The translations under genes were made by a program, and so were the position numbers. Below, piece after piece: positions 7,601 through 15,926 of a stretch of 31,130 bases of DNA (position 1 is its first letter; every line of letters begins with the position of its first letter). The notes below the pieces were generated by a model. It saw nothing but the letters and a program-made list of their open reading frames with translations. It had not been told where the DNA came from and searched no databases. This DNA comes from Pilasporangium apinafurcum. Its lineage: Eukaryota; Oomycota; Peronosporomycetes; Pythiales; Pythiaceae. The stretch is taken from contig BCKE01000102.1 of the NCBI GenBank assembly GCA_001600495.1, positions 2,765 through 33,894 of the forward strand, read 5' to 3'.

Positions 7601-8896
7601 CTCGAGTAGCTTTAGTTGGTTGGAAATCTACTTTCCGAGGAATACAGATGTAGTACTCTCCTTCTCGTAATCGCTGTAAACGAACTGAGTACACCACCGG
7701 AGGCATTGCTTCTCGTATTTCAATTCCTTCATTAGAGCCTCGTTTGTAGCCGAAAAAGTCAGCGTGAAAACGAACGTAATCCTTTCCATTCTCATGCGTA
7801 GCCTTGATAGAACGCGGACGCAATTCAATAGCGTTTGATCGAGAGAACTTGCACTTAAATCCGATCTCAGGAAATGTGTCTTCTTGTTCTCATCTTTCAA
7901 TTTCTTGTACGCTTCTATAGATGAGTCCACCGCTTTCTTGAAATCTCGATGAGCAGAATCACGTACTTCGTCGTTAGGTTCCAAATGACGTTGTAGTCCT
8001 CGCTTGTTCTTGAAATATAAAGGCATTGTTTCACATTGAGCTATTGGCCGATATCTTTCTTTCAGTTCATCCGGCGTCAAAAACTTTCTCATATTGGGAT
8101 CATTCTCATCCTTCTTCTCCACCAATCTTGTTTGACGATCGTTTCTCGAACGCGCAACTATTTTGTTATAGATAACACGATTGGTAGCAAACATTTGCTC
8201 AAGCTTCTTTCGTTGGGCTGGAGTTGGATAGAGTCTAAGCTTGACTGCGTTGTTCACGGGATCCTTTTTCTTCTTCTTATCTTCTCCGTTTTGTTTTTGT
8301 TTTGTTTTCTTGGGTTTCTTTTTCGTGACATGGTTAGCACTCATTTCTTTCATAGTCTCCTGAATTCGTGATGTTTGCCAGGAATAACCTCGAACAACAT
8401 TTGTATAGTTCGATATATCAAACCATGACGTAAGCATCGACTGTATCAATTGTTGGTCTTCAGGAACAGTCTTGGGAATACGTTCGCGTGGTTTCCGTTT
8501 TTCACGCTTTTTATGTTTCTTACGCTTCTTGCATAGTACTTTCTTTTGGCGTTGACGACGACGTGACTTTTGAGGCTTGGGAATAGCTTGTAACGACGTT
8601 GTTTCCGGTAACCATAGATCTTGAGCAATTGCTCTCTTGAACCAAGTTTTCGGATGTCCTTCTTTGTCATCGTCAGTATTTTTCTGCTCTTCCGATTCGA
8701 TTATAAGTTCGGAAGAAGGCTTTCGTTTTCTTGTTTTCACAGTAGTCTTTTTGGTCGTTGTTTTTGTCTTGGTAACTTTAACCTCTTCAGTCTTCTCGCT
8801 TCGCATTCGGGGAAGATTTGGCACGATGTCTTCGAAGTCGCTGTCATCACTATCTCCAGGCTCGCGCTTTTTCTTTTTCTTCCCCTTTGCAGGCAT

Positions 8897-9229
8897 ACTT
8901 GAAATGTATTGCTTGAGTAGAAGAAGGAAGTTTGAAGAATGAAAAAAGTTTTTGCAGGAAGAAACCAATGCGTGAGGTTTTTCAAGTCAGTGAGGTTTGC
9001 CTCTGATCATTCAAATACTAAGTACTGTGGTTCGTGGTTGACAAGCAACGAAGAAAGCCAGTTTGGAATATAATTGAGCTTCCGTCATCAATTCTTCGTA
9101 TGAGTGGTTATGTCACTAATTGATGAATGATAATTGTTTTGTTCTTAAATTTGAAGACAAATGATTTCATGGCTATATTTTACAATTTAAAAAACAATTT
9201 AGCTGTTTGTAACAGTCTAATATATAAGC
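8897..9229. promoter_or_regulatory. Divergent intergenic region between Fanzor and the membrane-protein cluster
   Basis: This region is AT-rich. A TATA-like TATATAAG at 9221-9228 lies directly before the ATG at 9230. On the Fanzor side no GATTGG box is seen. A 25-codon minus-strand frame at 9011-9088 (starting MTEAQLYSKLAFFVACQP) looks protein-like and could be the lost N-terminus of a neighbouring gene, but it is too short to assert. Confidence 0.35.
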
Positions 9230-10027
9230 ATGAAGCAATTTTTGGATATACTCATTATCGTTTGGATCATATGCGCCGTCGCAATGATGATCCTTGATCA
9301 CAAATACCATAAATGGATACTTATTGGTACTTGTGTTTTCTCTCTTTGTGCAGCGTTCTATTGTTGCTGCAAGTATCCCATAACTAAAAGTGGAGGCGTA
9401 TGTAGATCGAAGAACATCAACATGGAGAATTTCGACAAGAGCTGGTGCAAAAGAAAACGACTAAGTAACAAATATGTGTTAGATCTTCATACTGATTGGA
9501 ATAATGAATGCATTGAATCTTCGAAAAAAAAGTTTGTAGAGGGAAACGCAGCATGCGAACGAATATATAACAGTTCAAACCCAACTACTTCTACCTCATA
9601 TCAAGAACCATACGCATATAATCGACCGACTACTTCATATCAAGAATCGTACACATATAAACGGCCAAAACCTTCTACTCCATATTCAACACGCTATTAC
9701 CCAAGTGAAGAGATGTATGGAAACAAACGAACTTACACTCCGTACGAACCGCCACCATATCAAAGCGAACAAGAACGGTATAGAGCAAAGGCTGATGCTT
9801 ATCAAAAATGGAAGAAGGAGGAAGAAGCTCTGCAAAAAACAGAACAAGAAGGTCAGAGTGATATTGAAATTATATTCGGTGGTATTGTAGAGTCCTTGAG
9901 TTTTATTGCTAATGGTATTGGCATGGGGTTGCTCTATACTGGAACATTTGCTGTTATTGGTATCGGAGAAGGCCTTCTTACTCTAAAAGATGGCGTTGAG
10001 AATTTAGCGAATAACTTCCTAGAGTAA
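9230..10027 (+). CDS. Membrane protein with Tyr/Pro-rich middle region
   Basis: The family is not recognised. Two hydrophobic helices lie near the N-terminus (about residues 4-23 and 29-47), the second followed by a Cys cluster (FYCCCKYP). A soluble region with several cysteines follows. A Tyr/Pro/Thr-rich stretch with imperfect repeats (TSYQEPYAYNRP, TSYQESYTYKRP) spans roughly 120-180, then a short charged helix. The C-terminus (about 210-250) is a glycine-rich hydrophobic region (GIGMGLLYTGTFAVIGIGEG) that could be a third membrane segment. The ATG directly follows TATATAAG. It is the first of four co-oriented genes with 24-41 bp spacers. A structural or envelope-associated protein is possible from context, but this is inference. 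Confidence 0.75.
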   Translation: MKQFLDILIIVWIICAVAMMILDHKYHKWILIGTCVFSLCAAFYCCCKYPITKSGGVCRSKNINMENFDKSWCKRKRLSNKYVLDLHTDWNNECIESSKKKFVEGNAACERIYNSSNPTTSTSYQEPYAYNRPTTSYQESYTYKRPKPSTPYSTRYYPSEEMYGNKRTYTPYEPPPYQSEQERYRAKADAYQKWKKEEEALQKTEQEGQSDIEIIFGGIVESLSFIANGIGMGLLYTGTFAVIGIGEGLLTLKDGVENLANNFLE

Positions 10028-10051
10028 ATTTTCAATAATATAGAAAATGCT

Positions 10052-10753
10052 ATGAAAATTTTAGATTTTTGTAAGAAGCATAAAACCACAATTCTTTATG
10101 TGTTTGCAAGTTTGGTCATTATTACGACTCTACTAGTAACAATTCACTTCTTTTATCAAACTGTGAATGCGAGTATTGTGAAACATCCACCACCATATTC
10201 ATCATTAGCAGACCCAAATTCACTGACATCTAATTACAAGTTCAAAAACAAATCCTTCCGTCCTGTGGCGGAACGCATTTACGATTATAGAATTGCGAAA
10301 GAATATAATTCAGAGGCATATGATGACTTTGTTAGCATCTTTTTGGCAGCTAATAGAGAGAAAACCCCACCACCTGGATCTAAATTGAACGATATTACTT
10401 TATACAAACTAGTAATAGCCTCTGGCGACAGATTTAGCATTTTAGTTTCATACATACCTATATTCAATCATCCGCGATATGTTGTCTGTTTGAACGCATA
10501 CGATAAGACAACGTCTTCTTTTGGCCCCATTGAAAAAACCCGGAAAACTAAAGACATTATCATTAAGGATATTCTTGGTATCGCTGATGCAACAGTAGAC
10601 AACCTGTCATCAGCGATTGTCAATCATCTAAAAGCATCTAATCCCGAGTATGACACCAATGTAGCTAACCAGCTTATCAACTCAGTGCTACTAGCATCTC
10701 CAGACTCTGCGCTATACGACTTATTGGAGAATGGATACATTCCAAAGACATAA
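10052..10753 (+). CDS. Single-pass membrane protein, paralogue of the next gene
   Basis: The function is unknown. A short basic N-terminus is followed by one hydrophobic segment (about residues 13-36), then a soluble domain of about 195 residues. The segment after the membrane helix (pattern FKNKSFRPVAERIYDYRIAK) aligns with FLDHSYRFTAEAVASYKIDK in the next gene, and the two share the layout of membrane anchor plus helical domain, so they look like diverged duplicates. The orientation is probably N-in with the domain outside the membrane or in a lumen. The gene starts 24 bp after the previous stop and has AATATAG 11 bp before ATG. Confidence 0.75.
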   Translation: MKILDFCKKHKTTILYVFASLVIITTLLVTIHFFYQTVNASIVKHPPPYSSLADPNSLTSNYKFKNKSFRPVAERIYDYRIAKEYNSEAYDDFVSIFLAANREKTPPPGSKLNDITLYKLVIASGDRFSILVSYIPIFNHPRYVVCLNAYDKTTSSFGPIEKTRKTKDIIIKDILGIADATVDNLSSAIVNHLKASNPEYDTNVANQLINSVLLASPDSALYDLLENGYIPKT

Positions 10754-10781
10754 ACAACATGTTCTCTGATGTATTATACAA

Positions 10782-11270
10782 ATGGCATTACTCAACATAT
10801 TCCTAGCAATTTGCGCAATTATCACCATAATTCTTTTTATAGCAATGGTTATTATTTCTCGTATTGACGATGTCGAAGCTAAACGTTTGGTTCTGCCAAA
10901 TTACCCACAAACTGTTAGTCGAATGAATAACTTTGAATTTCTTGATCACTCATACAGATTCACCGCTGAAGCAGTTGCTTCGTATAAAATCGATAAATCT
11001 AAAGCACAAGTTATAGAGCCATCTCGGATGACTGATTATGCGCTCTATGTAATTATGACCACAGATATATTAAACACAAATCCTGATCATCTCAAGGTTC
11101 TCAATGACTCGAAGTTCGCTCATTTAATGAACCACTACGATCCAAGCAGTAACCAGTTTGATACTGACAATATCAAAAGTGATGTTAGAAAGCTATTGAG
11201 AAGGCATAAGTCTGGAGACTATAGTTCCATGACTGATCAAGAATTGTACAACATCATGATGGGATTCTAG
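10782..11270 (+). CDS. Small membrane-anchored protein, paralogue of the preceding gene
   Basis: The function is unknown. It has an N-terminal hydrophobic helix (about residues 3-26, pattern FLAICAIITIILFIAMVII) with almost no residues before it, so it could be a signal anchor. A soluble helical domain follows that contains the motif shared with the previous gene but is shorter by about 70 residues. The end (DQELYNIMMGF) is a short amphipathic tail. The upstream spacer of 28 bp contains TATTATACAA immediately before the ATG. Confidence 0.72.
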   Translation: MALLNIFLAICAIITIILFIAMVIISRIDDVEAKRLVLPNYPQTVSRMNNFEFLDHSYRFTAEAVASYKIDKSKAQVIEPSRMTDYALYVIMTTDILNTNPDHLKVLNDSKFAHLMNHYDPSSNQFDTDNIKSDVRKLLRRHKSGDYSSMTDQELYNIMMGF

Positions 11271-11311
11271 ATTATGAAAAAAAATTTGCACAGATAAATA
11301 TACTGAAGAAG

Positions 11312-11659
11312 ATGGGGTTTTTAAATATGCTTCGCGCATATAATACAAATCTAAAAAGAGTACATCCATGGTGCAGGCTGTTTGGCGTGTTAGTTGTAGC
11401 AGTTATACTTATAGTTATCCATTTTACCGTTAGTGGTCCAGCTGTTCCTTGGGTTTGTTGGATTGGTGGAACGATTGTAGCCATTGGAGCTATGAAAACT
11501 ATCAGAGATATTGAAAAGCTCAACAAACAGGAAGAAGAAATGAAAAAAATAAACGAAGCAAAAGCAATAACACGCACTGAACCTGTACTAGCTCCTCCTA
11601 TCGTTAGTACATATGACGAACAAAATCTCTCACCCAGCGAAAATTTATTAGAACCATAA
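11312..11659 (+). CDS. Small two-helix membrane protein
   Basis: This is a 115-residue protein with a basic N-terminus (RAYNTNLKRVHPW), two adjacent hydrophobic segments at about residues 22-42 and 45-61, and a charged cytosol-like tail with a short coiled coil (IRDIEKLNKQEEEMKKINEA) ending in a Pro/Ser-rich stretch. It is the last member of the four-gene run. TAAATATACTG lies about 10 bp before the ATG. No known family is recognised. Confidence 0.7.
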   Translation: MGFLNMLRAYNTNLKRVHPWCRLFGVLVVAVILIVIHFTVSGPAVPWVCWIGGTIVAIGAMKTIRDIEKLNKQEEEMKKINEAKAITRTEPVLAPPIVSTYDEQNLSPSENLLEP

Positions 11660-11722
11660 ACAATATCGACTCATTCAACATTTTTTTCACTGGTAGATTT
11701 CTTTGATTGGGTCCGCTCGATC

Positions 11723-12028
11723 TCAAATCACTTTTATCGGTGTCCCAAAATTATCATACAACACTAGCGTTGGGAAAGTTTTTACTTCAAACACTGGAAA
11801 GGTAAGGTTGGACCACTGAGTCAATAGGTTTTCATTCTTTGTGGATTCAAGAACCAGAAACGTGATATCGGAGTGTTGACTGCTCAGATTTTCGTATGTG
11901 GGCATATAGTCGGTACAATGAGGACACCATACTGCCTTGATCAACAACAAGTAATGGCTTGTATGGAAGTCTTCAATATTGTTCAGTGACTGAAGAACGA
12001 AATCCTTATATGAAACTTGATGGATCAT
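11723..12028 (-). CDS. Thioredoxin-like protein with WCPHC active site
   Basis: This minimal thioredoxin-fold protein (101 residues) is predicted to act in thiol-disulfide exchange. The active site AVWCPHC places the cysteines at residues 35 and 38. The conserved cis-proline appears in KTFPTLVLYD, with the usual strand and helix order between the two motifs. CPHC is closer to DsbA/PDI-type sites than to the CGPC of reducing thioredoxins, which hints at an oxidase or isomerase role. There is no signal peptide. It is convergent with the membrane-protein cluster, whose cysteine-containing products are plausible clients. The ATG at 12028 is preceded by TATAAATATAG within 20 bp. Confidence 0.88.
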   Translation of the reverse strand: MIHQVSYKDFVLQSLNNIEDFHTSHYLLLIKAVWCPHCTDYMPTYENLSSQHSDITFLVLESTKNENLLTQWSNLTFPVFEVKTFPTLVLYDNFGTPIKVI

Positions 12029-12089
12029 TGTTTCTCTATATTTATAACAGATATGAGTTAAATGTTTGAAATGCTAACTGCAACTTTTT

Positions 12090-12104
12090 GATTGGGTGAA
12101 AAAA
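12090..12104 (+). promoter_or_regulatory. GATTGG box before repeat-protein gene 2
   Basis: GATTGGGTGAAAAAA lies 69 bp before the chosen ATG at 12159. It is the same box and A-run as in the other five repeat-gene leaders. Confidence 0.5.
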
Positions 12105-12158
12105 ATGAACATCATTGGACACTTTTCAAAATCATCTACCAGCAAAGAAGGAAACAAA

Positions 12159-14118
12159 ATGTGGAAGCGACCATCGCGCGAGAACGACGACGGCGATTCT
12201 GAGGGAACTTCCAAGCACCAATGCCAAGATGCTAGAACACATGAAACTATAGCAAAAACAACAACATCACCAGCACGTTTCAAGATCAATCTGCTTGCGC
12301 TTTTTTCCGATCCGAGATGTCAGAACGTGCTTTCTTTTCTTGATTGGGATGAACTATGTCGCTGTCCGGACTTGTGGTTACTATCTCTCTTCGAGACGCA
12401 TCTAGACAAGCTCCAATGGAAAAGTCTTTGCGATAGACCCCAAGAATGGATGCTGCCATTATTCCAAGCGCGTCCAGATAAGCTTTATTGGGATACTCTT
12501 TGTCTAAAGTCCCAAGAGTGGATGTTGCCACTTTTCCAAGCGAATTTGGGTAAACTTGATTATGGAAAACTCTACAATGGATTTCGAGAATGGATGCTAC
12601 TACTCTTTGAAGCGCGTCCAGATGCCCTTTGTTGGTTACAACTCTGCAGGAACCCTCGAAAATGGATGCTGTCGCTCTTCAAAGCACACCCAGATAAGAT
12701 AGAGTGGGAAGAACTCTGCCATAAACCTCAAAAATGGATGCTACCGCTCTTCGAAGCGTATCCAGAGAAGCTCAATTGGACATTACTCTGCGACGGAACC
12801 CAAAAATGGTTACTTCCTCTCTTGACGGCACACAAGAGCAATATTGATTGGAAACAACTTTGTTCTTCTCCTCATATATCGATATTACCCTTCTTACGAG
12901 CAAATTTGGAAAAAACTCCAATGGAAACAACTTTGTACCCAACCTCAAGAATGGCTACTACCGTTTTTCGAGGAGCACAAGGACAAGCTTGAATGGGAAC
13001 AACTCTGTCTTGAACCTCTAGAATGGATACTGTCATTCTTTGAAGAAAACCCTGAAAAGCTCATTTGGACATGGCCCTACTTTACGCCTCAAAAATGGAT
13101 GTTGCCACTATTCGAATCACATCCAGAAAAGCTCCATTGGAGGACTATTTGCATTTCCCCGAAAGAATGGATGTTGCCTCTTTTCCAAGCAAATGGAGAT
13201 AAACTCATTTGGTTTTATCTTTGTAAGGATCCCCAAAAATGGATGTTCCCGCTTTTCGAAGTAAACCAAGACAAGCTTGATTGGACACAACTTTGCGTGC
13301 ATTCTCGAGAATGGTTGCTGCCACTCTTCGAAATATATCCAGATAAGCTAAACTGGACTCTTCTTTGTGGAAACCATGAAGAATGGATGTTGCCGCTTTA
13401 TCAAGCGAATCCAAATAAGGTTAATTGGTATTATTTTTGCGGAACGCCCCAAGAGTGGATGTTGCCACTCTTTCAAGCAAATCCAGACAAACTCTTCATT
13501 CAGGTTGATGAAGACAATCTCGACCTGCGTATTCTTTGTAAAACCGCTCAAAAGTGGATGTTGCCACTTTTTCAAGCTTACCCAGATAAGCTCTATTGGA
13601 ATACTCTTTGTCTAAAGTCCCAAGAGTGGATGCTGCCACTATTTCAAGCAAATCCAGATAAGTTTGACTTGCAAAATTTTAGGAATCGTCAATGGGCACT
13701 TCCGTTGTTCATCGCTTATCCAGACAGAATTGATTGGGAGTATCTTCTATCTGATCGTCCTTATTGGTATAACCATGAAGATTGGTTCATCGATTTATTT
13801 GAAGCGCATCCAGATCGTGTGAAAAAGTGGTATCCTCCATGTGACACTCTTACTGAGCGAGTGCTATCATTCATTCGAAAATATCCTAATACTGTTTGTT
13901 GGGATACACTTGGGGAAGATGAAATGGAATATTCAGCCATACCGTTGTTCGAAGCATTCCCTGAATATGTCAATTGGGACAATATATCGCGTCATAGATG
14001 GGCGAAATCACTAATTCGCAAGTATCCTCATCGTGCCAATTGGAGAATAGTGTCTCGACAATATTGGGGAAAAGCATTTATGGATGAATTTCCTTGGCAT
14101 ACATACATAAATTCGTAA
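12159..14118 (+). CDS. 24-residue-repeat protein 2, with one frameshift
   Basis: Two overlapping frames encode one protein. The first runs to 12992 and the second is continuous with the repeat pattern through 14118. The switch is at a run of six A at 12910-12915, where one base too many breaks a repeat unit; a homopolymer error or a fresh mutation would look the same. The product would have a charged leader (MWKRPSRENDDGDSEG), the conserved cap (FKINLLALFSDPRC, FLDWDELC) and about 24 units. The last five units lose the consensus (RQWALPLFIAYPDRIDW) and end WHTYINS, so this C-terminus differs from all the paralogues. I chose ATG 12159 because its distance from the box matches theirs; an earlier ATG at 12105 is possible. 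Confidence 0.8.
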
Positions 14119-14154
14119 AAATTTTATGTGGTTTACATAACAGTAACTTGTTTT

Positions 14155-14167
14155 GATTGGTTAAAAA
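14155..14167 (+). promoter_or_regulatory. GATTGG box before repeat-protein gene 3
   Basis: GATTGGTTAAAAA lies 61 bp before ATG, inside a conserved spacer. The spacer starts with ATGTGGTTTACA, contains GCATAATTTGGCGCG, and ends with ACATCATTTTTTT. Confidence 0.55.
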
Positions 14168-14215
14168 CAATGCATAATTTGGCGCGTTTTCTATCAACCC
14201 ACATCATTTTTTTCG

Positions 14216-15829
14216 ATGCCAGCGAAAGACGAGTGCAAGCGAAAGCACCCCCACTTTGAGGGAATTGTATCGGATCCCAATCAACCACCAACAAAGAAAC
14301 CCAAACTTAATCTACGTGCGCTGTTGTTTGACCCCAGATGTCAGAACGTGTATTCGTTTCTCGATTGGAGTGAGTTGTGTTACCGTCCAGAACCGTGGAT
14401 GCTACCGCTCTTCAAAGCACATCCAGACAAGCTTAAGTGGAAAAGACTTAGCAATACTGATGATGAATGGATGTTGCCATTGCTACAAGAGAATCCAGAT
14501 AAGCTCTATTGGGATCGTATTTGCTACAACCCGCAAAAGTGGATGATACCGCTATTACAAGCAAATTTAGATAAGCTTGATTGGGAAGAAGTTTCTCGGA
14601 GCCGTCGAGAATGGATGGTACCTTTTTGGGCAGAACACTTGGACAAGCTTCATTGGGAATACATTTGTGCTTTTCCTGAAGAGGAGATGTTATCATTTTA
14701 TCAAGCGAATATAGATAGGCTCGATTGGGAATCGTTTTGTCACAAGCCCAGAAAATGGATATTGGCACTCTTGACGATAGTAGATCCTGACAAACTCGAT
14801 TGGAAACTACTCTGCTATAAACCTCAAGAATGGATACTGCCATTTTTTCAAGCACATCAAGATAAACTCGATTGGGAAAGACTCTGGTTCAAACCTCAAA
14901 AATGTATGCTACCTCTATTTGAAGCAAATCCAGATAAGCTTCCTTGGAGAACTGTTTCCATTTTTCGTCCAAAATGGGCGCTACCACTTTTCCAAGCAAA
15001 CTCAAACAAAATTGAATGGAATCGTTTCTGCAGGTACCCTCGCGAATGGATGCTACCTTTTTTGACAGAGCATTTGGACAAGCTTGATTGGGCGCAGTTT
15101 TGCAAAACACCTGAAGAACAGATGTTACCTTTTTTAACAGAATATTCGGACAAGCTTGACTGGATAGAGCTTTGCAAGAATCCTCGAGAATGGATGCTAC
15201 CACTCTTTGAAGCCCATCCAGACAAGCTTGACTGGAAACAACTTTGCGATACTTCTTGGCATAAGGTACCATATTTCGCAGTGAACCCAACAGAGTGGAT
15301 ACTGCCATTTTTTCAAACGCACATAGATAAGCTTGATTGGGAGCGACTCTGCAATCAACCTCGAGAATGGATGCTGCCTCTATTCGAAGCGCATCCAGAC
15401 AAGCTTGATTTGAGGAGCTTCTGTTATAAACCTCAAAAATGGATGTTGCCGTTTTTTCAAGCGCGTCCAGATGAGCTCAATTGGATGGAACTCTGTAGTA
15501 AGCCTCAAGAATGGATGCTACCATTTTTTGAAGCGCATCCAGACAAACTCCATTGGAGATTTTTACTTTATAACTCTCAAGAATGGATGTTACCACTTTT
15601 CCAAGCAAATTTAGATAAGCTCGAATGGGGAGAACTCTGCGACACACCTCAAAAATGGATGTTGTCACTCTTTCAAGCACATCCAGATAGGCTCGAGTGG
15701 AGATACCTTTGCATGGAACCTCAAGAATGGATGTTGCCACTTTTCCAAGCGAATCCAGATAAACTCCATTGGGATCGACTTCGTGAAAATCCTCCAGAGT
15801 GGATATTGATGTGGTTTACACAACGGTAA
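14216..15829 (+). CDS. 24-residue-repeat protein 3
   Basis: This is an intact paralogue of 537 residues. It has a basic leader (MPAKDECKRKHPHF, then TKKPKLN), the cap (DPRCQNVYSFLDWSELC) and about 20 repeat units, all open. One unit near 15247-15300 is irregular (WHKVPYFAVNPTEW) and recurs at the same relative position in the gene at 17599. The C-terminus reads PPEWILMWFTQR: compared with its paralogues the final LPLLQN codons and the usual stop are missing, and translation runs on into what is the intergenic ATGTGGTTTACA motif elsewhere. A 17-bp deletion between two TTG triplets would explain this. Confidence 0.87.
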   Translation: MPAKDECKRKHPHFEGIVSDPNQPPTKKPKLNLRALLFDPRCQNVYSFLDWSELCYRPEPWMLPLFKAHPDKLKWKRLSNTDDEWMLPLLQENPDKLYWDRICYNPQKWMIPLLQANLDKLDWEEVSRSRREWMVPFWAEHLDKLHWEYICAFPEEEMLSFYQANIDRLDWESFCHKPRKWILALLTIVDPDKLDWKLLCYKPQEWILPFFQAHQDKLDWERLWFKPQKCMLPLFEANPDKLPWRTVSIFRPKWALPLFQANSNKIEWNRFCRYPREWMLPFLTEHLDKLDWAQFCKTPEEQMLPFLTEYSDKLDWIELCKNPREWMLPLFEAHPDKLDWKQLCDTSWHKVPYFAVNPTEWILPFFQTHIDKLDWERLCNQPREWMLPLFEAHPDKLDLRSFCYKPQKWMLPFFQARPDELNWMELCSKPQEWMLPFFEAHPDKLHWRFLLYNSQEWMLPLFQANLDKLEWGELCDTPQKWMLSLFQAHPDRLEWRYLCMEPQEWMLPLFQANPDKLHWDRLRENPPEWILMWFTQR

Positions 15830-15837
15830 CTTTTTTT

Positions 15838-15851
15838 GATTGGTTAAAAAT
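15838..15851 (+). promoter_or_regulatory. GATTGG box before repeat-protein gene 4
   Basis: GATTGGTTAAAAAT lies 89 bp before the ATG at 15927, preceded by TTTTTT and followed by GCATAATTTGGCGC, as in the neighbouring spacers. Confidence 0.55.
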
Positions 15852-15926
15852 AATGAATGCATAATTTGGCGCACCTTCTATCAACTCACATCATTTTTTT
15901 ATCTTTCATCGAACTCATCAATACCA

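Larger units (their letters stand above)
6314..8896 (-). pseudogene. Fanzor (TnpB-like) RNA-guided nuclease, broken copy
   Basis: Fanzors are eukaryotic and giant-virus relatives of transposon TnpB. The ATG at 8896 starts a basic-acidic leader (MPAKGKKKKKREPG, DSDDSDFEDIV). A Lys/Arg-rich region follows, then the TnpB N-terminal helices (LRLYPTPAQRKKLEQMF, NRVIYNKIV) and wedge strands (EGEYYICIPRKVDF). RuvC-I Asp is in AIDPGVRNF. The RuvC-II region reads LLPSFHTSEM; a Glu-rich ECEEEFTS precedes the zinc ribbon (CSNCG ... CSSC), and RuvC-III is HDRDVSAAKNIF. Three lesions are visible: a frameshift near 7868-7875, the 404-bp element at 7197-7600, and an in-frame TAA at 6863-6865. Domain order and length (about 720 codons without the insert) fit a Fanzor with a long N-terminal extension. 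Any guide RNA would be expected at the 3' end, below 6314. Confidence 0.88.

Noticed and set aside
7197-7605. An intron in the Fanzor gene
   Set aside because: The GT-AG pair closest to the edges would shift the frame, while removal at the direct repeat keeps it; terminal repeats are shared with another insertion.
10285-10467. A minus-strand small gene inside the membrane cluster
   Set aside because: It lies wholly within a better plus-strand gene and has no promoter-like sequence.
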